From assembly GCF_016745835.1 (NCBI RefSeq), contig NZ_JAERVL010000015.1, forward strand, positions 218,363 through 282,362: 64,000 nucleotides of DNA, read 5' to 3'. Both the position numbers and the translations under genes were made by a program. Shown piece after piece: positions 30,147 through 37,626 of this stretch; position 1 is the first letter of the stretch, and each line of letters opens with the position of its first letter. The stretch is from Caldalkalibacillus salinus (GTDB lineage: Bacteria > Bacillota > Bacilli > Caldalkalibacillales > JCM-10596). The notes under the pieces are model-generated. The model was not told where the DNA came from and did no database searches. It saw only the letters and a program-made list of their open reading frames with translations.

Positions 30147-31421
30147 TCAAACGTAATACAAGCCATTAATGTTCGGTAATGGAACGGGTAAAATCGTACG
30201 TAGCTGTTCCTTCTCATCAAACCGTAAGGACTGATCAGCTGATACACCCGTTGGATGAAAGAAAAAGGGTATGAGCTGTTCTCGACTCAAATGGATCGTC
30301 TTGCCACTTTCAATGAACGATAGCGCTATTAATTGATCATCTAATACCCTTATATCACAGTTTCGTCCTTCACCCTTAGCTTTGACGCTTGACAAAATAT
30401 AGGGCTGGAGATCTTCAACAAACCGGTGGACGTCCATAATCTTGATGGTTCCTTGATTCGTTTCTATTCTATTATTCGTCTTCAGAGCATAAAGTATGTC
30501 CTGCCATTCCGATTCGTACCATGGAATTGGGCATTCTAGAATTCTATTAGGGTGGGCATCAAAAAAGGCCTGAAAAAGTTTGGGGGCATCTGTGGCCTCC
30601 CCTCCCCATTCAATGAGGACGGCATTCGCTGGTCCATGAGTGCTTGTGTTTGTATTAGGAGTAGGCACGCCGATCACAACGAAAGATGTGATCTTCCCCG
30701 CCGTTTCAGTCACGAACACGTGATGTTCTAGATGCCAACAGCTGGCGTAAGAGGCTGCGTTAAGTAAGCCTTGTAGTTGCTGTACTGAGAGATCGAAGGC
30801 GCACCTCCGATGACGGTAGTGGTGCCAAATCGTGAAAAGGTCCTGTGGTTGCATCGTTCGCACTTTTTTCTCATTTTCGTGATGGGGGACTTCTTGTTGC
30901 GCCTGTCTTGCACTTGTTAAATATGTCTGCTTATCGCGAGAGAAAGACTGACTTTTTAGTGAAGGGGGCAATGCTGACACAGAAGACTGTAAATCTTCTT
31001 GATTCAGAAAGAATCGTCTCACTTCTCCAAAACGTGTACAACCAACATGGGTATACAATGATCGCCAACCAGACACGAGGAGGATAGAAGCCCTTAATGT
31101 CTCAACATAGTCCAAAACTTTTTGTAGTATCTGCGAAGCAAGTCCTTGCCCTCTGTACGCGGAGTGTGTACATACCGCACCGATAGATACAGTTCGTAAT
31201 GACGCACATCCAACATGAATATGAGTTGGTACAACGCCTATGAAAGATACAAGTTTATGATTGGTAAAGTAGCCAAAACAGTGCTGTATATTACTCGGTG
31301 AAAATAAATGGGGAAACGCTTTTCCCATGGAACTCTGGTCCTGATCGCGGAAAACCTGATCTGCTAGCCTTATAGCTTGGGGTATGTCCCTTGTCGCTAG
31401 TTGCCTCACTCTTTCTGTCAT
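30147..31421 (-). CDS. GNAT N-acetyltransferase family protein
   Basis: 424 residues. The N-terminal GNAT domain (about 1-150) shows the acetyl-CoA loop AYRGQGLASQIL, the R/Q-x-x-G-x-G/A motif. A second region of about 270 residues follows, as in two-domain GNATs of the Eis/YkwB type. The ATG at 31421 lies 6 nt behind GAGG; the upstream GTG would add only six residues. Substrate cannot be inferred. Confidence 0.7.
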   Translation of the reverse strand: MTERVRQLATRDIPQAIRLADQVFRDQDQSSMGKAFPHLFSPSNIQHCFGYFTNHKLVSFIGVVPTHIHVGCASLRTVSIGAVCTHSAYRGQGLASQILQKVLDYVETLRASILLVSGWRSLYTHVGCTRFGEVRRFFLNQEDLQSSVSALPPSLKSQSFSRDKQTYLTSARQAQQEVPHHENEKKVRTMQPQDLFTIWHHYRHRRCAFDLSVQQLQGLLNAASYASCWHLEHHVFVTETAGKITSFVVIGVPTPNTNTSTHGPANAVLIEWGGEATDAPKLFQAFFDAHPNRILECPIPWYESEWQDILYALKTNNRIETNQGTIKIMDVHRFVEDLQPYILSSVKAKGEGRNCDIRVLDDQLIALSFIESGKTIHLSREQLIPFFFHPTGVSADQSLRFDEKEQLRTILPVPLPNINGLYYV

Positions 31422-31460
31422 AAAACACCTCTTCCTCACACAAGAATAATGTCACGATGA

Positions 31461-31493
31461 GAAAAAGCCATCTACACTTGATGTAAATGGCTT
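31461..31493 (-). terminator. Terminator of gcvH
   Basis: AGCCATxTACA/TGTAxATGGCT stem followed on the minus strand by TTTTTCTC, 28 nt after the gcvH stop. Confidence 0.7.
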
Positions 31494-31520
31494 CTCGCTT
31501 TGCTTATTTGTTTTCGATGC

Positions 31521-31904
31521 TTAGTCCTGCGATACGAGTTTTGCATATTCGTCCGCGGACATCAATTTTTCTAAGTCAGATTCATTAGTGAGTTCTACTA
31601 CAATCATCCAACCTTTATCGTAAGAGGATTCGTTTACTAATTCAGGGGCATCTTCAAGTTCCGTGTTCACTTCTACGATTTTCCCGCTGACGGGCGCATA
31701 TAGCTCTGAAACTGTTTTGACAGACTCAACACTGCCAAAGGATTGGTCTTGTTCAATCTCGTCCTCTTCCTCTGGTAGCTCAACAAATACGATATCCCCT
31801 AGTTCAGATTGGGCAAAATCCGTAATGCCTATGTAAGCTTTTTGACCTTCCACGCGAACCCATTCGTGTTCTTCACTGTACTTTAGATCTTTAGGTAAAT
31901 TCAA
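31521..31904 (-). CDS. gcvH: Glycine cleavage system H protein
   Basis: Lipoyl carrier of the glycine cleavage system, in Bacillus also needed for relaying lipoate between enzymes. 127 residues; lipoyl-lysine Lys63 in [15 protein letters not shown], and the N-terminal HEWVRVEG motif. Starts at TTG 7 nt behind GGAGG. Upstream of it on the same strand is the YusI-like gene, the order found in the B. subtilis yus region. Confidence 0.94.
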   Translation of the reverse strand: MNLPKDLKYSEEHEWVRVEGQKAYIGITDFAQSELGDIVFVELPEEEDEIEQDQSFGSVESVKTVSELYAPVSGKIVEVNTELEDAPELVNESSYDKGWMIVVELTNESDLEKLMSADEYAKLVSQD

Positions 31905-31972
31905 GGGTAACCCTCCTATTACAGTAGCATATTCCTATGCAGAATAATGACGTTGATTCAAAATTTATCATA

Positions 31973-32335
31973 CTACTTTCCCCATACGTCTGCAAACACA
32001 TCTTCTTTAAAACCGATCGTCACATTCTCGTCGTCGGTGACAATCGGGCGTTTGATAAGCATACCGTCAGATGAAAGCAAGTCTAATTGTTCATCCTCAG
32101 ACATCGTTGGAAGCTTGTCTTTTAGTTCCAGCTCCCTATACTTTTTCCCACTCGTATTAAAAAACTTCTTCAACGCTTGTCCAGATGTCTCCCACAAAGT
32201 TTTGAGCATTTCTTTTGGAGGAGGGTGCTCGACAAGGTGTTGAACCTCTACTTCATACCCGTTTTCTTCAAGCCAAGCCTTGGCTTTTCTACAAGAGCTT
32301 CACTTCGGATAAAGATAAGCTGTGACTTTTTTCAT
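31973..32335 (-). CDS. yusI: YusI/ArsC-Spx-like thioredoxin-fold protein, candidate selenoprotein (in-frame UGA)
   Basis: Thioredoxin-fold protein of the ArsC/Spx superfamily, 120 codons, the length of B. subtilis YusI. An ATG at 32335 lies 8 nt behind GGAGG and opens a frame that reads through one TGA (codon 12, 32300-32302): MKKVTAYLYPK-TGA-SSC-RKAKAWLEE, then the family continues normally to SGKKYREL and DGMLIKRP. In YusI relatives the interrupted position is the first Cys of YPKCxxCRKAK, so the motif becomes U-S-S-C if TGA is read as selenocysteine. A SECIS-like hairpin starts 14 nt downstream. Without recoding only 78 residues from an internal ATG lacking the active site would be made. 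A TGC/TGT-to-TGA mutation or read error is the alternative; sel genes are not in this window. Confidence 0.8.
32270..32286 (-). promoter_or_regulatory. Bacterial SECIS-like hairpin
   Basis: On the minus strand AAGCCAA-GGC-TTGGCTT, a perfect 7-bp stem with a GGC loop (or 6 bp with AGGCT), inside the coding frame and 13 nt after the TGA. The loop guanines fall about 21-22 nt after TGA, close to the geometry of E. coli fdhF, whose AGGUCU loop sits at about 18-23. Confidence 0.65.
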
Positions 32336-32486
32336 GTCATAGACCTCCTACTGAACCATTATCATCTATTAGTGAACATTGTAACCCTTTCTATCTTACC
32401 CTAAAAGAAGGTTCGAGTTCTAGTATTGAAGTTCTAGTGTTGAAGTGCGGTCAATGTCTATTTGATGTACGGTTAATTCGTTTATC

Positions 32487-33062
32487 CTAATCATCATCCG
32501 TACGGAAGACCTTGGCACCACGAATGTATTCGACATCTTTTCTTCCTTCCCTAGCGTTAACGATGCGAGCCACGGCAAAAAGATAATCTGATAATCTGTT
32601 AAGATACTGACGAACAAATGGATTAATCGTCTGTCGTTCTGCTAAGGACACCACTCTTCTTTCCGCTCTTCGCACAACGGTCCGAGCGACATGCAGATGA
32701 GCAGCAGCCTGTGTACCTCCGGGCAAAATGAATCGCTGTAGCGAAGGTGCTTCGTCCACGTAAACATCAATCCGCGCTTCAAGACGCTTAATCATGTTCT
32801 CATTCACCTTGTACTCATACTTATCTTCAGCGCCTTCCTTCATACTGAGGTCGGAGCCACAATCAAATAATTCGTGTTGTATGTCTTCTAATTCCTTCTT
32901 TAACTCTTCTTCAGCCTCATTGAGAGTAGATACAGCGACACCAACGATACTATTCGCTTCATCCACTGTTCCGTAAGCTTCAACCTGCAAGTCATCTTTG
33001 GACACCCTGCCTCCAATGATACTCGTTTGGCCCTTATCTCCCGTTTTGGTGTAGATTTTCAT
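32487..33062 (-). CDS. pduO: PduO-type cob(I)alamin adenosyltransferase
   Basis: Attaches the adenosyl group of ATP to cob(I)alamin or cobinamide. 191 residues; N-terminal TKTGDKGQTSIIGG ATP motif, SDLSM segment and the C-terminal HVARTVVRRAERRVVSL signature. AAAGGAGG precedes the ATG. Last gene of the corrinoid operon. Confidence 0.93.
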   Translation of the reverse strand: MKIYTKTGDKGQTSIIGGRVSKDDLQVEAYGTVDEANSIVGVAVSTLNEAEEELKKELEDIQHELFDCGSDLSMKEGAEDKYEYKVNENMIKRLEARIDVYVDEAPSLQRFILPGGTQAAAHLHVARTVVRRAERRVVSLAERQTINPFVRQYLNRLSDYLFAVARIVNAREGRKDVEYIRGAKVFRTDDD

Positions 33063-33099
33063 ATCGACAACCTCCTTTACATCATATGTATTCTCACTG

Positions 33100-33588
33100 C
33101 TATGTCCCGTTTCCTTTCAATTGTTTGTATAGCCCGTGCCATACGTAGAGGACACGTTCAGACAATTGAGTGGCATCTTGGAGTAACCAACCGCATAAAT
33201 CACGAAGGTCTCGATCAGACTTGTCCATGGGCACTACCCCTCTTCCCATTTCAAGCATAATAAGGATAACATGGTCACCGACATCACGCCTGTCCTTATG
33301 AGCGTGACATGCTCTTCTTTCCTGCTCCACATGCGCTAAAGCCTGGAGATGGTTTTGCATACGTTCTCTGAGCTCATCTATAGACTGGCCTTTATGGAGG
33401 GCCTGCTTAAGCCAACGTTCCCACCCCTCAATCACGATCGTGTCAGTCTTAACCCATACGTCACGCCAGCGTTCAAGCCTATGTCCTTCATAAGCACTGA
33501 TCCACTCGCACCTATTATGATTCATTTGCGACCTTACAATCTTGCGCTTGCCTGCGTAGGCACCGCCGACCACGAGTAGCACTGCCAT
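33100..33588 (-). CDS. Divergent CobU-like nucleotide-binding protein
   Basis: About 162 residues with an N-terminal P-loop variant VVGGAYAGKRK, in which Lys-Arg replaces the usual Lys-Ser/Thr, as in a Bacillales subfamily annotated as adenosylcobinamide kinase. It is distinct from the standard CobU at 34927. The frame is open to 33645, but the ATG at 33588 just after GAGGGGG matches the start of the P-loop strand. It overlaps the cobC end by 55 nt. Its exact role beside CobU is unclear. Confidence 0.65.
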   Translation of the reverse strand: MAVLLVVGGAYAGKRKIVRSQMNHNRCEWISAYEGHRLERWRDVWVKTDTIVIEGWERWLKQALHKGQSIDELRERMQNHLQALAHVEQERRACHAHKDRRDVGDHVILIMLEMGRGVVPMDKSDRDLRDLCGWLLQDATQLSERVLYVWHGLYKQLKGNGT

Positions 33589-34172
33589 TCCCCCTCTTCT
33601 AGCCCAAGCCTTAGTCTTATGGCAGAGCCGTGTTGCACTTGCCACTCCCAGAATGATTTTTCCTTCACCATGGCGGACAGTATGGCTCGGATGACACCTC
33701 CATGTGTCACAACGAGGACACGAGAAAGATCGTTCGGTGCCTGTGGAATATGATCAGTCAAACAGTCTGATAAAAAAGATTGAACACGGGAAAGAAATTG
33801 ATGTCCGGTCTCTCCCTGGGGAGGGCTGTAAGCTTCCCAGTCCGAAAGCCAGGATTGATAGTGCTGATTCTCTTTCAACTGTTCATACGTTAAACCTTCC
33901 CATAGACCAAAGTTTAATTCTCGTAAACGTTGGTCGACATGATAAGATTGGTAAGGTAGGAGATGCTGTACCGTTTGGACACAACGCCTGAGATCACTCG
34001 TATAACAAACATCGAAAGAAAGCGGGTGTAGGGCATCTTTTAGCATGGAGATTTCATTGATGTGAGTTGCACTTATATCTATATCTGTATGTCCAAGATA
34101 TCGCTTTTGCTTATTCCATTCGGTTAGACCATGACGAACCAAATATAAATCCAACTGAGTAGTAAGCCCCAT
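33534..34172 (-). CDS. cobC: Alpha-ribazole phosphatase (histidine phosphatase family)
   Basis: Dephosphorylates alpha-ribazole phosphate or cobalamin phosphate in nucleotide-loop assembly. 212 residues; catalytic RHG in LVRHGLTEWN, a second His in VVTHGGVIRA. GGAGG precedes the ATG. It overlaps cobS upstream by 49 nt and the CobU-like gene downstream; context supports the CobC role over a generic phosphatase. Confidence 0.85.
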   Translation of the reverse strand: MGLTTQLDLYLVRHGLTEWNKQKRYLGHTDIDISATHINEISMLKDALHPLSFDVCYTSDLRRCVQTVQHLLPYQSYHVDQRLRELNFGLWEGLTYEQLKENQHYQSWLSDWEAYSPPQGETGHQFLSRVQSFLSDCLTDHIPQAPNDLSRVLVVTHGGVIRAILSAMVKEKSFWEWQVQHGSAIRLRLGLEEGEWQCYSWSAVPTQASARL

Positions 34173-34933
34173 ACTTCCCCTCCTTCCACACTGGCACCAA
34201 TAACATCTCCGCCTATACCGCCTAAAGCACGGTTAAGATAGGAGCCAAAAACGAAAAAATAGACCGTCATTCCAGCAGTTAAAAATAAAATATATGGCCA
34301 TAAAGTATGAACCATTGCAGTGCATACACAAAGGATGAGGAAGGGAATGATGAACCAACTTAAATCTTTTAGCTGTAAACCTCTCTTCCATTCCCAAGCC
34401 AAACCTTCCTCCTTATACACCGGTAAAAATAATAAGAGTAAGGCACCACCTAACCGACTGATAAAAGGGATGAGGATGAAGATTAACAAGAAGCCTGCTT
34501 GATTAAGAACATCCTGGGTCTCCCATAATGTTAGAAGCAGATAAAGTAAACTTCCTTTCCAGGCGAGCAAGAAGAAGACGGATAGGACAGCGAAACTCCC
34601 GACTTGGGGCTCCTCCATAATACGCCATTTCTTTTCTAAAGGCGCCTGTGACCCAAGGGCGTCTGAGACATCTAGCCACCCGTCTAAATGAAGACCTCCC
34701 GTCAGACCTACCCACACTGTCAAAAGAAGCAAAGTAAGAAACAGCGATGGTACATGGGGCATGAACACAGATGCCAGGAGTACAACGAACAAACCAATCA
34801 CTGCACCTACCCAAGGGAAAAAGCGCAAAGCCCATACTTTCACTTGTTCATGCCATGGTGCTTGGAGGGGGACCGGTATACGAGAAAAAAACTGTAAGCT
34901 TAGGACCAGCCCATAAAACATACTTTTTAACAT
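34124..34933 (-). CDS. cobS: Adenosylcobinamide-GDP ribazoletransferase
   Basis: Membrane enzyme joining adenosylcobinamide-GDP and alpha-ribazole. 269 residues with several hydrophobic helices; family motifs QFFSRIPVP near the N-terminus, TGGLHLDGWLDVSDALG with Asp/His metal ligands, and EEPQVGSFA. The ATG at 34933 follows GGAG by 7 nt; the ORF extension to 34963 lacks a site. Confidence 0.92.
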   Translation of the reverse strand: MLKSMFYGLVLSLQFFSRIPVPLQAPWHEQVKVWALRFFPWVGAVIGLFVVLLASVFMPHVPSLFLTLLLLTVWVGLTGGLHLDGWLDVSDALGSQAPLEKKWRIMEEPQVGSFAVLSVFFLLAWKGSLLYLLLTLWETQDVLNQAGFLLIFILIPFISRLGGALLLLFLPVYKEEGLAWEWKRGLQLKDLSWFIIPFLILCVCTAMVHTLWPYILFLTAGMTVYFFVFGSYLNRALGGIGGDVIGASVEGGEVWGLLLSWIYIWFVMV

Positions 34934-35493
34934 AATGGCTCTCCTTCCCAATCGGCTTTCCATACGTGGGGTAGACCCCCAACGACTTGCAACACGTACG
35001 TTGCCTTGTTCACCAGTATTTGATGGAGCATTTGAAGAATATGAACATATTGGTGGACCATATCGTTATCAATGATCAAGTCCTCATTTATATCGTTAGA
35101 CACAATGATCAGTTCAATAGCACGAGTTGAAGCCACACTCAGCCAATGCTCTACTTCTCTTAGCACCGCTTCAAAGTGATAGTTCCGATTGAATAACGCG
35201 TCGTCTAACCATGTCGTTAAGCAATCTAGCAGTACGACGGTATGCATCGGTCGTTTTTCTAGTACATTTGACACGTGAGTCGATTCGATGGTTTGCCACT
35301 CGCTTCCTCTACGATGTTGGTGATGGCGTATACGCTGATCCATCTCTTCATCTATACGTTTTCCTGTCGCCAAGTAGACAAGACCTGATGACTGTTGTGG
35401 CCCTACCGCGCTTTGCTGTGCTTTGCCCCAAGCGATTGACTCAGCCACTGCACTCTTTCCAGATCTTGCCCCTCCTGAAATGAACGTCACCAC
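34927..35493 (-). CDS. cobU: Adenosylcobinamide kinase/guanylyltransferase
   Basis: Phosphorylates adenosylcobinamide and transfers GMP to it. P-loop FISGGARSGKS at the N-terminus, ATGKRIDEEM, the HHQHRRGSEW active-site region carrying the guanylylated His, and DCLTTWLDDAL. An ATG at 35508 opens the frame, but GGAGGAG lies inside that stretch about 6 nt before GTG 35493, so GTG is preferred. Overlaps the cobD stop. Confidence 0.9.
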   Translation of the reverse strand: MVTFISGGARSGKSAVAESIAWGKAQQSAVGPQQSSGLVYLATGKRIDEEMDQRIRHHQHRRGSEWQTIESTHVSNVLEKRPMHTVVLLDCLTTWLDDALFNRNYHFEAVLREVEHWLSVASTRAIELIIVSNDINEDLIIDNDMVHQYVHILQMLHQILVNKATYVLQVVGGLPHVWKADWEGEPLC

Positions 35494-36611
35494 TCGTGTC
35501 TCCTCCATTTCTCCAATGCGTGAATTAACGCCACATTATTTGATCGCTCGCTCACAGCAAAACGTAACGCCCGACCTTTAATGCCTGGGAAATAATGTGT
35601 GTGCCGAGCTAATATCCCCTGAGATAGTAAGGATTCAAACAAGTCCATCATTAAGTGGTGCTCATTCCTATGCGCTAAGCTCGGGGATATCTCTTGGTAA
35701 GCTTGCGATTCCCTGAGCAAGAAGAAGTTAGGATGAAACGGCGTCACATCAAACGCCAGTGCCTCTAATTTTGTTTGCAGGTAGGCTCTTTCCTCTGCTA
35801 ACCACTGCCGCGTTCGCGCTATGAAAGTATGTTGCTGTAGTAAGAACGGAATAAGTTCCGCCGCTATCGCATTGACTGTCCAAGGAATCTGTTGACTCTT
35901 GATGCTCTGGATGATTTCAGGTGATCCTAATATGTACCCCATTCTTAAGCCTGGAACGCTAAATATCTTCGTCATAGATCGAAGGAGTATCAGATGGGAA
36001 TGTCTTTTCAGCCAAGCGGTTAAGGCTTCCTCTTTAGGTAAGAAGTCTATAAACGCTTCATCAACTACAATGGTCGTCTGCGTTTTTGAAGCTGCTTGAA
36101 TAAGGGTATCCATTTGATGTTGTGGGATCAGTGTGCCCGTAGGATTATTAGGTCGACATACAAGAACAACGTCAACTTCTTGTAGCTGTGACACAACCTC
36201 TTCTAAAGGAAATGAAAAGTGAGCGTGGCTATCTAAAAACGAATAAGTGTATGTCAATTGGTACGCTTGACAGGCTCTTTCATACTCAGAAAACGTGGGT
36301 TGGATAATCGTCGCTTTCTTACCCTTGAACATGGCTAGGACATTAAAGATCGCTTCCGCTCCACCATTCGTGAGACAAACATGACTGGCATCGACACCAG
36401 CGTCCGCTGCAACCGCTTCAATGGCCTTGTCATAATTCGGATCTGGATAGGTCACGACTTTTTCAAACGCTTGCTCGTATACTTCTTTTGTCCCTGGTGG
36501 GGGCCCTAGAGGGTTAATGTTTGCGCTAAAATCAATATGTACATCCGTTTGCTTGTCAGGAAACAAAGCTTGTATCTGTGCAGGCTGTCCACCATGATTA
36601 GGCCATTCCAT
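35487..36611 (-). CDS. cobD: Threonine-phosphate decarboxylase CobD
   Basis: PLP enzyme making (R)-1-amino-2-propanol phosphate from threonine phosphate for the cobalamin aminopropanol arm. Class II aminotransferase fold related to HisC: N-terminal HGGQPAQ, DFSANINPLGPP, LTNGGAEAIF, CRPNNPTGTL, VDEAFIDF and the PLP lysine in RSMTKIFSVPGLRMGY. The genomic neighbours separate it from HisC. Start uncertain: ATG 36611 or GTG 36620, neither with a strong ribosome site. Confidence 0.88.
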   Translation of the reverse strand: MEWPNHGGQPAQIQALFPDKQTDVHIDFSANINPLGPPPGTKEVYEQAFEKVVTYPDPNYDKAIEAVAADAGVDASHVCLTNGGAEAIFNVLAMFKGKKATIIQPTFSEYERACQAYQLTYTYSFLDSHAHFSFPLEEVVSQLQEVDVVLVCRPNNPTGTLIPQHQMDTLIQAASKTQTTIVVDEAFIDFLPKEEALTAWLKRHSHLILLRSMTKIFSVPGLRMGYILGSPEIIQSIKSQQIPWTVNAIAAELIPFLLQQHTFIARTRQWLAEERAYLQTKLEALAFDVTPFHPNFFLLRESQAYQEISPSLAHRNEHHLMMDLFESLLSQGILARHTHYFPGIKGRALRFAVSERSNNVALIHALEKWRRHEW

Positions 36612-36649
36612 ACCTCTCACGCTTCTTTCTATTATTGAAATTGTGTCAT

Positions 36650-37624
36650 TCAGTTAATCCATACACTAACCACTAAAACAAGCAGCAAAACAAAAACAGT
36701 CCACCCACCATGCATGATACGAACAGCGTAGATAATATCTCTCTGATGTAGTAACCGTGTCATGTCGCCTAATGTCGCACAATGCGATACCCTTCCTTGG
36801 TACGTGTTTCTCCCCCCTAATTGAATGCCAAGTAAGCCAGCGGTCATCGCTTCCGACCAGCCACTATTGGGACTAGGATGTTTTTTGGCATCACGTAATG
36901 TGATGGCGATACCGCGCCTTACTGATAATGAGGGCGTGACAATAAAAGCGGATAGGGCCATACTTAACGCCGTTAATCTTGCAGGTAACCAATTAAGGAT
37001 GTCGTCTAGTTTAGCCGAGGCCCAGCCGAACGCTTGATAGCGATTATTTTTATAGCCCACCATGGAGTCAAGTGTATTAACCGCACGGTAGGCCATCGCA
37101 AGTGGAGCGCCCCCTAAAAAGGCAAATAATAGAGGAGCGGTAATACCGTCTACCGTGTTTTCCGCTACACTTTCAACCGTCCCACGGACAACTTCAGGCT
37201 CATCTAGGTTATCTGTGTCTCTTCCTACAATCATGCCCAACGTTTGACGTGCTTGGGGTAAATCCCCTTTTTTCAAATGAGTATGGATCTTAAGGGCCAT
37301 CTCTTTTAACCCTTTGATTGCAATCGTGGTTGCAATAAGTAACGTCTCCACCACTGCCCCCACGACAACATGTAACTGATGGGCTAAGTAGACCACGACA
37401 AAGGTCGTGACAAAACACCCCACAACGACCACGAGTGTAAGGCCTACCCCTTTCATCCTGCGATGCGAGCCTTTGTTCCACTTCTTGTCAAGTAAAGCAA
37501 TCCCCCTCCCTATACCGACAACGGGGTGAGGCAGTCGTTTGGGGTCACCAATGATGAGGTCTAACCCAATGGCCGCCATGACAATGGCCATCATAATCAT
37601 AGGTGATGAACTTATGATCATCAT
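36650..37624 (-). CDS. cbiB: Adenosylcobinamide-phosphate synthase
   Basis: Membrane protein condensing adenosylcobyric acid with the aminopropanol moiety. 324 residues with about five hydrophobic segments; motifs LIIGDPKRLPHPVVGIGR, VGRDTDNLDEPEVVR, ESVAENTVDGITAPLLF and HPSPNSGWSEA are those of CbiB. GGAG lies 6 nt before tandem ATGs. Called cobD in some species. Confidence 0.93.
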   Translation of the reverse strand: MMIISSSPMIMMAIVMAAIGLDLIIGDPKRLPHPVVGIGRGIALLDKKWNKGSHRRMKGVGLTLVVVVGCFVTTFVVVYLAHQLHVVVGAVVETLLIATTIAIKGLKEMALKIHTHLKKGDLPQARQTLGMIVGRDTDNLDEPEVVRGTVESVAENTVDGITAPLLFAFLGGAPLAMAYRAVNTLDSMVGYKNNRYQAFGWASAKLDDILNWLPARLTALSMALSAFIVTPSLSVRRGIAITLRDAKKHPSPNSGWSEAMTAGLLGIQLGGRNTYQGRVSHCATLGDMTRLLHQRDIIYAVRIMHGGWTVFVLLLVLVVSVWIN

Positions 37625-37626
37625 AG

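Noticed and set aside
31973..32209. Reading the YusI-like gene as a 78-residue protein from the internal ATG
   Set aside because: It would lack the CxxC region, has no ribosome site at that ATG, and the upstream frame is clearly coding with a GGAGG start.
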